This document shows, piece by piece, positions 37,783-45,667 of a stretch of DNA of 64,000 bases. Position 1 is the first letter of the stretch; each line of letters opens with the position of its first letter. Where the stretch lies: the NCBI GenBank assembly GCA_018269005.1, contig JAFDVK010000012.1:1-64000 (forward strand), read 5' to 3'. The stretch comes from Acidobacteriota bacterium. Its GTDB lineage: Bacteria > Acidobacteriota > Blastocatellia > Pyrinomonadales > Pyrinomonadaceae. Under the pieces are notes generated by a model. It worked only from the letters and a program-made list of their open reading frames with translations. It made no database searches and was not told the origin of the DNA. The position numbers were made by a program, and so were the translations under genes.

Positions 37783-38403
37783 CTAGAGTTCCCATGGTTT
37801 TCGTGTGCAGCGTTGGGCCGGGAACTTACCTTTGTCCGTTCGGTCTCTCCAAGGCTCGAAGCTGACGGTCGCATCGACCTCTGAAACCTTGTCTTTCTCT
37901 CGGTCCTTCCACCTAATATCCGTGACCGCGATCGTCACGACGAAATCATCGATGTGAATATTGCGGACCGTCTTTACGAACGGATATCCACGCCCTTCAC
38001 ACCACAAGGGCTTGTCGTTGCCATCGATCACTCGTGGCCTGAGCTCCGGACAGATCTTTCCAGCATAACCAAATGCGTAAGACTCAAGAAGGTTAATCCA
38101 AGGCTCTTCCGGAGTCGTGTCTATCAACTCGAAGCTCCAGACCGGAAGATCCAAAAAATCGGAAACACCACGTTCGAGCAAAAGTTCGAAGACTCTGCCG
38201 TTGTCCGCGGTCAACTTCTGTTTAAATGTGTCGGTCTTCCCGAGAGCAAAGTGAAATTCCTGCTTAGGCAGCACCGACCCAAAACATCTATCCTCGGTTC
38301 CATAAATAGCGTCCGGCGGTTTCGGAAAATCCGTGAGCTGCCCGTGCCCATACGCAGCAAATAGACACACCAAAACAGTCGCTTTTAAAAAATTGCCGAT
38401 CAT
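37783..38403 (-). CDS. Secreted protein of unknown function following an RHS scrap
   Basis: 206 residues. Signal peptide 'MIGNFLKATVLVCLFAAYGH'-'GQ'. Four or more cysteines (CFGS, CPELR, WCEGRG, RCTRK) in the mature part suggest disulfides; strands such as 'HIDDFVVTIAVTDIRWKD' suggest a beta-rich envelope protein. It starts 11 bases after an RHS scrap on the same strand, exactly as the exported proteins at 15754 and 17367 do. The function is unknown. Confidence 0.72.
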   Translation of the reverse strand: MIGNFLKATVLVCLFAAYGHGQLTDFPKPPDAIYGTEDRCFGSVLPKQEFHFALGKTDTFKQKLTADNGRVFELLLERGVSDFLDLPVWSFELIDTTPEEPWINLLESYAFGYAGKICPELRPRVIDGNDKPLWCEGRGYPFVKTVRNIHIDDFVVTIAVTDIRWKDREKDKVSEVDATVSFEPWRDRTDKGKFPAQRCTRKPWEL

Positions 38404-38413
38404 CTCTCTTTTC

Positions 38414-38510
38414 TTAAAGCGTCTCTATCAATACTCCAGATGCATCATACGCAAAAACCGTTGTTTCACCACCGTCCATCCACAGATAAAATTTTACGCA
38501 GGTTTGAGTG
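38414..38510 (-). pseudogene. RHS scrap D
   Basis: On the minus strand the frame reads 'DGGETTVFAYDASGVLIETL' and stops at 38414-38416. It matches 'ETTVFVYDASGRLVAEYS' of scrap A and the 'ETTIFVYSSGKLIAEYS' of the intact RHS protein. A one-base frameshift separates it from 'LRKILSVDG' just upstream. No start codon. Confidence 0.8.
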
Positions 38511-38791
38511 TTCGGGATAGCACATTCCGCACAAAACGACACATACCGCACAAAATGTATCAAAGTGCACGATTTGCACGATTTGCACAAAAAGTCAGAA
38601 CCGGGAGCGATAGCGACCGGGTCCTTGAACAGGAAACCGAGATACTAAATTTGAAATTTGAAATTTGAGATTAGACATTCCGCACAAAATGCACAACTTG
38701 AACGGAGAGCTGAGAATGGAGAACGAAAGACGGCGAACTGAGTTCCGAGATCCGAGATTTGAGGGGTGAGAGTTGAAAACGGAAAACGACA
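38511..38791. other. Low-complexity spacer
   Basis: No gene seen. Direct words GCACAAAA/CGCACAAAATG recur between 38528 and 38693, a REP copy lies at 38594-38617, and purine-rich 'GAGAACGAAAG'-like sequence follows. The scrap-D RHS remnant lies just left of it. Confidence 0.55.
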
Positions 38792-39454
38792 TCAGACAAG
38801 GTGGACATCGAGGAGGCGGCCCATCGAGCAAAGACGGATGTAAAGATCGGCGGCGGCGAGGATGATGAGTGTTATCGCGATAACGCGGCTTCGATTTCGG
38901 GAGAGCCGTCCGAAGCGGCCGGTCGGCCCGGAAAAGAGTGCCGTCAAGCAGATGAGGACAGCAAGGCAGTTTGCCAAGAGCAGAATCGTCCCGCCGCGAA
39001 TGCCGAACGAGTTCACGCCTAAGTTCGACAGGAACCACATCGAGCTGTATGCGTCATACAAGAGTGCCGCGAAATAGACAGTGCCCGCGAACGCAAGAAG
39101 CCGCTCGACGATCAGCAGGATGAAGCAATCACATTCTTTTATCGCACGCCTTGCGGACGTGAAAGCGATCAGCCAAAGAAGAACGAGAGCCGGCGAGCCG
39201 GGCAGCCACCACGGCATCCACGTCCCGCGGCCGCCAAAGAACCCTTGCGGCGAATCGCCCACAAGTTCCGGAGCAAAGAGCGGCGAGAGGTAATTTGCTC
39301 CGCCGCCGAGAAAATAATAGTGATCTGCCTGAAGAAGAGCCCAGATCGAATAGACGAAAAAGGCCGCAATGGCGAGCAGCGTTGCGAACGAGACCGCTCG
39401 GCGTTCCTCGCTCTCGAGAACACCTTCGGAGGGAGCGTTGGGCTTCTGATCCAT
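38792..39454 (-). CDS. Membrane protein, possibly succinate-dehydrogenase-anchor-like
   Basis: 220 residues, about five membrane helices. After helix 1 comes 'YYFLGGGANYLSPLFAPELV', then 'WWLPGSPALVLLWLIAFTSA'. This recalls a class of membrane anchors found with succinate dehydrogenases in some Actinobacteria and Acidobacteria ('NYLSPF.SP', 'PA...L..PL.FR'). No sdh genes are near, so the assignment is tentative. The N-terminus is cytosolic and polar. Monocistronic. Confidence 0.7.
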   Translation of the reverse strand: MDQKPNAPSEGVLESEERRAVSFATLLAIAAFFVYSIWALLQADHYYFLGGGANYLSPLFAPELVGDSPQGFFGGRGTWMPWWLPGSPALVLLWLIAFTSARRAIKECDCFILLIVERLLAFAGTVYFAALLYDAYSSMWFLSNLGVNSFGIRGGTILLLANCLAVLICLTALFSGPTGRFGRLSRNRSRVIAITLIILAAADLYIRLCSMGRLLDVHLV

Positions 39455-39556
39455 AAGGTTATCCTAGCGAACTTCGTGCGAAATGTCGTCTTGTGCGGCA
39501 TATTCCATTTTTGCCGGATCCAAGTGTATAATCCGCACGTCAGCAAGAAGTGAAAG

Positions 39557-39784
39557 GTGGGCAAGAGGATCTACAACAAGCTTGCGTGGCTGAACGAACT
39601 TCCGCGTGAAGAGGCGGTCTATGTCTTCACGGAGTGCAGCGGTTCGGCGCAGTGGGCAGAGGCGATGGCGGATGCACGGCCATTCCCAACGCTCGAACAG
39701 CTCTTTACACGCGCCGAAGAACTTGCGTATGGGCTCGACATTTCACAGATCGAGAAGAAACTTGAGGCGGTGCTCGAAAGATGA
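39557..39784 (+). CDS. Short OHCU-decarboxylase-like protein (N-terminal half only)
   Basis: 75 residues from GTG 39557 after GAAAG. 'LAWLNELPREEAVYVFTECS' then 'GSAQWAEAMADARPFPTLEQ' and 'LFTRAEELAYGLD' match the first half of 2-oxo-4-hydroxy-4-carboxy-5-ureidoimidazoline decarboxylase (UraD, urate breakdown). The usual continuation with the catalytic 'HPRIG' His and later Glu is missing: the frame ends after 'EKKLEAVLER'. No continuation is visible in other frames. Either a truncated gene or a stand-alone domain without that activity. Confidence 0.6.
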   Translation: MGKRIYNKLAWLNELPREEAVYVFTECSGSAQWAEAMADARPFPTLEQLFTRAEELAYGLDISQIEKKLEAVLER

Positions 39785-39914
39785 TCGTGAGGCCGCAAAT
39801 TGGCTTGTTCTGCAGATCGGAAATATCGCTAACAGCTATCGGCTGACAGCTATCAGCTAGATAATTACCTGCAAGAGAATGTTTTAGAAGCTCAGTCATT
39901 CGGCAGAAGAATCT

Positions 39915-40973
39915 ATGGATCGAAGGGAAATTTTGAAGGCTGCCGGAGCGATCGCGTTCGCGGCAGGTACAATGAGTGCGGGACAGGGACGCGATCCTCA
40001 AGATCGGTCACGTCGCATGAAACCGCGAATGATCAAACCAAAAGCGTTGAAACAAGGCGATCAGGTCGCCGTGATCGCACCTGCGAGCGGCGTTGCACCG
40101 GAATCTTTCGACCGGGCGTTGGCGAGCCTGACCGAGCTCGGCTTCAGGCCGAAGGCCGGAGAGCACGCCCGCGGACGAAAGGGTTTTCTTTCGGGAACAG
40201 ATGCCGAGCGTCTCGCCGATCTTCACGCAGCGTTTGCGGACAAAGACGTCAAGGCCGTTTGGTGCGTCCGCGGCGGAGGAGGCAGCCCAAGATTGCTGCC
40301 GTTGCTCGACTTTGAGCTGATAAAGAAAAATCCGAAGGTCTTCATCGGATTTTCGGACATCACGGCTCTGCACGTCGCGATCAGCCAGCGAACCGGGCTC
40401 GTGACATTTCATGGGCCGGTCGGGACTTCGCAATACACCGACTACACACGCGGCCGTGTGATGGAACTTCTAACCGGTTCTGCGAAGCCTCCGATCGTTG
40501 TTGAACCGTCGCCCGAAAATCTAAAGAAGGAAGCCACGCTATTTCACCCGGCGACGATAAAGGGCGGACGTGCGACAGGCAAACTTACGGGCGGAAACCT
40601 TTCGCTTCTTGCGGCGCTATGCGGCACGCCTTACGCGCTGAAAGACATCGCCGGCAAGATACTTTTTATCGAGGACATAAACGAGCCGCCGTATCGCGTC
40701 GATCGGATGCTGACGCAGCTAAGACAGAGCCTCGACCTGCGATCGCTTGCGGGCATTGCGCTCGGTGTTTTTGATGACGGTGCGAATGCGGCAAAAGATG
40801 CCGAACCGCTGCTCGATGTGTTTCGCGATCGGCTGGGAGATCTTGGCGTGCCTGTCGTTTACGGCCTTTCGTTCGGACACATCGCCGACAACATGACACT
40901 GCCTTACGGCATAAAGACTGAGCTTGATGCCGACGCGGCAAGCCTCACTTTCCTTGAATCAGCCGTTGGTTGA
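39915..40973 (+). CDS. ldcA: LD-carboxypeptidase, peptidase family S66
   Basis: 352 residues with a twin-arginine-like start 'MDRREILKAAGAIAFAAGTM', so probably exported. Catalytic Ser in 'VFIGFSDITALHVAI', Glu in 'ILFIEDINEPPYRVDRMLTQ', His in 'GLSFGHIADNMTLPYG'. 'VWCVRGGGGSPRLLPLLDF' is a family hallmark. It trims the terminal D-Ala from murein tetrapeptides; the related MccF cleaves microcin-like compounds. With the NamZ-like gene it points to muropeptide turnover nearby, though the genes are 3 kb apart on opposite strands. Confidence 0.93.
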   Translation: MDRREILKAAGAIAFAAGTMSAGQGRDPQDRSRRMKPRMIKPKALKQGDQVAVIAPASGVAPESFDRALASLTELGFRPKAGEHARGRKGFLSGTDAERLADLHAAFADKDVKAVWCVRGGGGSPRLLPLLDFELIKKNPKVFIGFSDITALHVAISQRTGLVTFHGPVGTSQYTDYTRGRVMELLTGSAKPPIVVEPSPENLKKEATLFHPATIKGGRATGKLTGGNLSLLAALCGTPYALKDIAGKILFIEDINEPPYRVDRMLTQLRQSLDLRSLAGIALGVFDDGANAAKDAEPLLDVFRDRLGDLGVPVVYGLSFGHIADNMTLPYGIKTELDADAASLTFLESAVG

Positions 40974-40983
40974 ACGCCGGCCG

Positions 40984-41178
40984 CTCGGCCCCGATCCGTC
41001 GGGGCATCGAGCGACCGTCTTGGGCTCGCCCTTTGGCAGTGCGGTCGGGCTCGCCCGACCGTGTCGCATCGAATATTAACAATGGAGGCGGCGTGCCGCC
41101 GACAAGTCCTGTCGCCTGCCTCGCAGGCTCCATCATTCATTTTTAGCCCGGGACGGTCGGGCAAGCCCGACCGCACTG
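40984..41178. repeat. Composite repeat with 26-bp terminal inverted repeats
   Basis: Starts with a copy of the CTCGGCCCCGAT element (40984-41015). 41037-41062 and 41153-41178 are 26-bp inverted repeats with one mismatch, each itself hairpin-forming (GGTCGGGC/GCCCGACC). Between them lies the GGAGGCGGC...GCCGCC, GCCTGC...GCAGGC element (41083-41131). The nested design resembles a small non-autonomous mobile palindrome. Confidence 0.75.
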
Positions 41179-41249
41179 CAATGCGGCAAGCCGCCTCCAA
41201 GATAAGTGGCTATGCTAGGCGATCTCGTGTCCCCGTCGAGTAGGAAGTC

Positions 41250-43202
41250 TCACCGAGAGCGTAGTTTCCGCCGCACTCGATTGAATTCGCCAATGCTCCA
41301 AGCTTGTGCAGCGGCGCCTTTTGCTGCGTGCGGAGCGTCACCGTCAAAGATCTCGGACAACGAACCGAGCATAGTGTCTTGCAGATGCTCTTCAAGGCCC
41401 GTCAGCATTTTTCGCGCGCTTTCGATAACGTCACCTTCATCGCCATGGACACGCAGATACGCGTCGATGAACGGGCCGATCAGCCACGCCCAGACCGTGC
41501 CTTGATGATACGCTGAATCCCGTTCGACCGGGCCGCCGACATACTTTCCGATGTATTTCGGGTCGTACGGCGCAAGTGTCCTAAGGCCCTTTGGAGTGAG
41601 AAGATCCTTTTCGACCCTATCAACGACTGCGCACGCGCGTTCGCCTTTTAAGATCGGATAAAACAGGCTAACGGCAAAGATCTGATTCGGGCGAACAGAC
41701 GCATCTTTCGTCTCGCCGTTGATCACATCGTAAAGACAGCCAAGTTCCGCGTTCCAGAATTTTTCTTCGAAGCTTTCCTTCGCACGAGAGGCGAGATCCG
41801 AAAATCTTGTTCTCGTTCGATCTTCATCAAAGCGCTCCGCGAAAGATTCCATCACGCGGAGTGCGTTGTACCAAAGTGCCTGGATCTCGACAGCTTTGCC
41901 GAGCCGCGGCGTAATCACCTTATCGCCGATCTTCGCGTCCATCCACGTGAGATTCTCGCCCGGAACACCGGCGGCAAGCAGCCCGTCGTCATCGACACGA
42001 ATGCCGTATCGCGTGCCTTCAAGATGCCATCTGATGACGTTGACGAGCTTTAGGAAAAGATCGCCTTTGATGAGGTCGAGATCGCCCGTCGCTTGCGTGT
42101 AAGCGCGTATCGCCTCGAAGAACCAGAGCGTTCCATCAACCGTGTTGTAATCCGGCGTTTCGTTTCCGCTCGTAAAGCGGTTGGGCAGCATCCCTTGAGA
42201 GATGTAATTGAAATATTCGAGGATTATTTCCCTTGCGATCTCCGGCCGGCCGTTCGCGATCGTGAGCCCGGGCAACGCGATCATCGTGTCACGGCCCCAG
42301 TCATCGAACCAATGATAGCCGGCGATCACGGTCTTGCCCTTCCCGCGGGCGACGATAACCTGATCTGCGGCGGCCGCAATAAGTTCGTCCGTTTCATCTT
42401 TTGGTTCTGAGAGAGCGAGAACCTGCTTTCGACGCTTCAGCTCATTCTGTTCAAGTTCGGCAGCGTCTTCAAAAGTGTGCTTCTCGGTCGAAGCAATGAC
42501 GACGGCGGGCTTTGCAAGATCAAAACCGAACGTACAAGGCGCAAAGACATCCTCGGTAAAATCAAAGCCGCGTTCTTTCTCGATCGTATATGCAAAGTCG
42601 CGATACCATACGCCGAGTTCGTCGATCTTGGCGGCATTGCACGCAAGATTCAACGCCGGGAAGCCGTCAAAACCGGCAAATCTGACCGTTCCGATATCGA
42701 CCTGATAGTCGTATGGAAAGTTTGCGGTTTCGTGCCGTAGATGATGATGATCGCGATAGGCGAGCATCGGAATGAGTTCGAGGCTCGCATCGGTATTCGC
42801 GTTCAGAACCGCCCAGCTCATTACGGCAGTGTTCTCGCCGTGCGGCATAAAGATACGGCGTTCTATCTCGATGCCGTCAATGGAGAAGGTCCAGATGGGA
42901 TACGGGTCGAGACGGAAATCTTTTAGGAATTTGTAGCCTTCGGGCGAGACGGCCTTCTCGTAACGCGCGGTCGAGAGCGCGAACTTTTTGCCGCCGATGC
43001 TTACCGTTTCCTCGAAGCCCGAAAGAAGGACGGCTCGTCCCAACGGCGGCCTTGTCGCCGCGACAAGCAGCCCGTGATAACGACGTGAGCGGATTCCCGA
43101 AACTGTTCCGGAGGCGTAGCCGCCGATCCCGTTCGTCTCGAGCCACTCGAGACGTTCGGACTCGGCGAGATCGATGCACCGGGACCGCGAAACAGAGACC
43201 AT
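41250..43202 (-). CDS. Glycogen debranching enzyme (amylo-alpha-1,6-glucosidase)
   Basis: 650 residues. N-terminal GDE domain (residues ~10-230, 'EWLETNGIGGYASGTVSGIR', 'SRRYHGLLVAATRPPLGRAV'). C-terminal (alpha/alpha)6 domain (~275-640: 'GYHWFDDWGRDTMIALPGLT', 'NRFTSGNETPDYNTVDGTLW', 'RDSAYHQGTVWAWLIGPFID'). This is the archaeal/bacterial type that removes alpha-1,6 branches. ATG 43202. Upstream at 43325 lies the tail of a PLP-enzyme gene, a trace of earlier gene order. Confidence 0.94.
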   Translation of the reverse strand: MVSVSRSRCIDLAESERLEWLETNGIGGYASGTVSGIRSRRYHGLLVAATRPPLGRAVLLSGFEETVSIGGKKFALSTARYEKAVSPEGYKFLKDFRLDPYPIWTFSIDGIEIERRIFMPHGENTAVMSWAVLNANTDASLELIPMLAYRDHHHLRHETANFPYDYQVDIGTVRFAGFDGFPALNLACNAAKIDELGVWYRDFAYTIEKERGFDFTEDVFAPCTFGFDLAKPAVVIASTEKHTFEDAAELEQNELKRRKQVLALSEPKDETDELIAAAADQVIVARGKGKTVIAGYHWFDDWGRDTMIALPGLTIANGRPEIAREIILEYFNYISQGMLPNRFTSGNETPDYNTVDGTLWFFEAIRAYTQATGDLDLIKGDLFLKLVNVIRWHLEGTRYGIRVDDDGLLAAGVPGENLTWMDAKIGDKVITPRLGKAVEIQALWYNALRVMESFAERFDEDRTRTRFSDLASRAKESFEEKFWNAELGCLYDVINGETKDASVRPNQIFAVSLFYPILKGERACAVVDRVEKDLLTPKGLRTLAPYDPKYIGKYVGGPVERDSAYHQGTVWAWLIGPFIDAYLRVHGDEGDVIESARKMLTGLEEHLQDTMLGSLSEIFDGDAPHAAKGAAAQAWSIGEFNRVRRKLRSR

Positions 43203-43324
43203 TTGTCTCTATTCTACAAGACCTCTTCCGAAGCGCGTAATTTGCAGCCTGCGGGAGCGGACGGTACGGCTCGACGGAAGGCGAAGCCGCAAAGACTCGA
43301 GAGACGTCAAAGCCCCGTAAGTGT

Positions 43325-43351
43325 CTATTCTCCGACGGCCTTGCTGATCGC
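43325..43351 (-). pseudogene. 3'-end fossil of a trans-sulfuration gene
   Basis: On the minus strand the frame ends 'FAISKAVGE' then TAG (43325-43327), identical in its last eight residues to the intact PLP enzyme ending at 51486 ('IAISKAVGE', TGA). Similarity fades upstream of 43351. Between it and the debranching-enzyme ATG, the block at 43191-43220 equals 51428-51457 at 29 of 30 bases. Confidence 0.7.
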
Positions 43352-43391
43352 GAAGACAGCTATTCCAGCGGAATAGACCAACACCACAGGT

Positions 43392-45554
43392 TTAGTCCAC
43401 TACCGGAATGAACGCACTCGGCAAAGGCTGATCGCCGCTTGAGCCGAATTGCTGGATCAACGTTCCGGCCGATGATCGTTGGACATACCACGTAACGTTT
43501 GACGGACGGAAAACTGCGGCGTCAAACTTTCCGTCGCCATCGTAATCGCCCGGTACCGGAATGTCGTTTGTGCCTCCAAATGGAAAAGCAAAGAACGACA
43601 GGTCTTCGCTGCGAAGTACATACCAGCTACCGTTCGCGGGACGCCAAAATGCGATGTCGGCTTTGCCGTCACCGGTGAAATCGCCGGGCACGGCCTTATC
43701 GGTCGGCGCTCCGAATTGAAATGCTGCGACCAAATTGTTCGAGCTGTTTTGCCGCCACCATTCGGCGCCGGATCCGCCGTTTGCCCGGAAAATGGCGATA
43801 TCCGAACGTCCATCTCCGTCGTAATCGGCAACTGCGGGAACATCGCCGGCGGCGCCGAATTGCTGGATCGTCGTTCCGCCGGACGACTTTGAAATGTACC
43901 AGGTTGAGTTCGACGGACGAAAAACGGCGGCATCCGCCTTTCCATCGCCGTCAAAATCCCCGACCGTCGGCGTATCGGTAGAGACACCGAACGGGAATGA
44001 GAAGAACGAGAAGTCTTCGCTCCTGAGCACGAACCAACTACCGGTCGATGGCCTGAAAAATGCGATGTCCGATCTACCGTCGCCGGTGAAATCTGCGGGC
44101 ATTATTTTGTCGGTAGTTTGTCCAAACGTTGTTGCAAAGGTCGTGGCGTTCGAGCTGCGATTGATCCACCACTGGCCGTTCGATGGACGAAAGATCGAGA
44201 TGTCGGATTTGTTGTCACCATCAAAATCGAACGGCACAGCATTGCCGACTTCAAAGATATACGCCGAGCCTTGATCAGGATTCGAACCAACGTCGTCGCC
44301 AAAGGCCCCAATGATCGCGGTCTCGCCACTTATGACTACACAACTGCCAAAATTATCTCCCGTTCCGGCGTCCCCGGCGACAAGCTTTTGCTGCTCGGTC
44401 CAAGCCGAATTCACGCGTCTGAAAATGTATCCCGAGCCGCGATTTCCGGCGAATCTCGCTCCGACCAGTATTATGTTGCCGGTTACTGAAAGGATCGAAA
44501 CACTAACTCCAAAGCCATCATTGTTGGCGCCGTCGATTGCCGTCAATTTTTGCGAAAGCGACCAAACATTCTGTGTTCGGGTGAAAACATACGCCGAACC
44601 CTGGCCGAAATTTTGTCCGATCCGATCGCGCCAGGCACCGACCACTGCGATCGGATTCGAAAGCGTGCTCACGATGTCAACACTGGTGCCAAAATATTCG
44701 TTCTGTTCGCCGTCGTCAGCGGTGAGCTTTGCCTGTTGGGTCCAAGTCGTGCCGCTTCGCGTAAAGACGTATGCCGAGCCCTGATTTGTATTCGCGCCGA
44801 TATCATCGCCGGCGGCTCCGATGATGACACTAGTTCCCACTATTGCGACGGCGCCGCCGAAAAAGTCGTCAGACGCTCCGTCACTTGCGATCAACTTGTC
44901 CTGCCGTGTCCACGTCGTGCCGTTACGCAGATAGATGTAAGCCGAACCTTGCTGTAAATTTGCACCGTTCCCATCGAAGCGTGCTCCGATAATGGCATAG
45001 TCACCAGTAATGGCGGCACTCTGACCGAAATTGTCATTTTCCTCTCCGTCGTTAGCTACGATCTTTGCTTGCTGCGACCATGATGTACCGCTTCGGGTAA
45101 AGACGTACGCAGAGCCTTGATCGGCGTTTACGCTGATATTATCGCCTTGCGCACCAACGATGATCGTTTCGGCTGAGATGGCTACACTCGTCCCCAGCGC
45201 ATCTCCGGCTGCTCCGTCAGCCGCTGTTAGTTTCGCCTGAAATTGCCAGCCTGAGCCGTCACGAATATAAACGTATGCTGCACCTTGATCATTAGCTGCT
45301 CCGAGGTCTTCGTAAGGTGAGCCGATGACCGCGGTATCACCGGAAATAGCTACGCTGTTGCCGAAATTATCTTCGGCTGCCCCATTGTTTGCGACCAGCT
45401 TCTGCCGCGAAAGAAAGAGATCATCAGCAGATCCTTCAGCACCGCTCGCTAAGGTTTTTCCTTGTCCTGTCAAGGAAGCCGAGCGTGTCATAAAAAGTAC
45501 GTGTTGTTGTGTCGCCATCGAAAAAACTACAAACACCAAACAAGCGATCCTCAT
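43392..45554 (-). CDS. Secreted FG-GAP and VCBS repeat protein
   Basis: About 720 residues from ATG 45554, preceded by GGGGG, giving a short signal sequence ('MRIACLVFVVFSMATQQ'). Residues ~45-445 are seven FG-GAP repeats of ~55 residues ('DFFGGAVAIVGTSVIIGAAG', 'DDIGANTNQGSAYVFTRSG'). Residues ~450-715 are five or six VCBS units ('DFDGDGKSDISIFRPSNGQW'). Together these form calcium-binding beta-propellers exposed outside the cell. Similar VCBS units end the protein at 1-1056. Role unknown; adhesion or matrix binding is plausible. Confidence 0.9.
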   Translation of the reverse strand: MRIACLVFVVFSMATQQHVLFMTRSASLTGQGKTLASGAEGSADDLFLSRQKLVANNGAAEDNFGNSVAISGDTAVIGSPYEDLGAANDQGAAYVYIRDGSGWQFQAKLTAADGAAGDALGTSVAISAETIIVGAQGDNISVNADQGSAYVFTRSGTSWSQQAKIVANDGEENDNFGQSAAITGDYAIIGARFDGNGANLQQGSAYIYLRNGTTWTRQDKLIASDGASDDFFGGAVAIVGTSVIIGAAGDDIGANTNQGSAYVFTRSGTTWTQQAKLTADDGEQNEYFGTSVDIVSTLSNPIAVVGAWRDRIGQNFGQGSAYVFTRTQNVWSLSQKLTAIDGANNDGFGVSVSILSVTGNIILVGARFAGNRGSGYIFRRVNSAWTEQQKLVAGDAGTGDNFGSCVVISGETAIIGAFGDDVGSNPDQGSAYIFEVGNAVPFDFDGDNKSDISIFRPSNGQWWINRSSNATTFATTFGQTTDKIMPADFTGDGRSDIAFFRPSTGSWFVLRSEDFSFFSFPFGVSTDTPTVGDFDGDGKADAAVFRPSNSTWYISKSSGGTTIQQFGAAGDVPAVADYDGDGRSDIAIFRANGGSGAEWWRQNSSNNLVAAFQFGAPTDKAVPGDFTGDGKADIAFWRPANGSWYVLRSEDLSFFAFPFGGTNDIPVPGDYDGDGKFDAAVFRPSNVTWYVQRSSAGTLIQQFGSSGDQPLPSAFIPVVD

Positions 45555-45667
45555 TTCTTTTACCCCCAAACTTGGTTCCAAATAAAGCATCTTTAACTTC
45601 AATTCCGCCGCATGTTCGTTCCGCTTGTGCCGCCATTTCCTTTGACAAATCGGCGGTAGATACTGAG

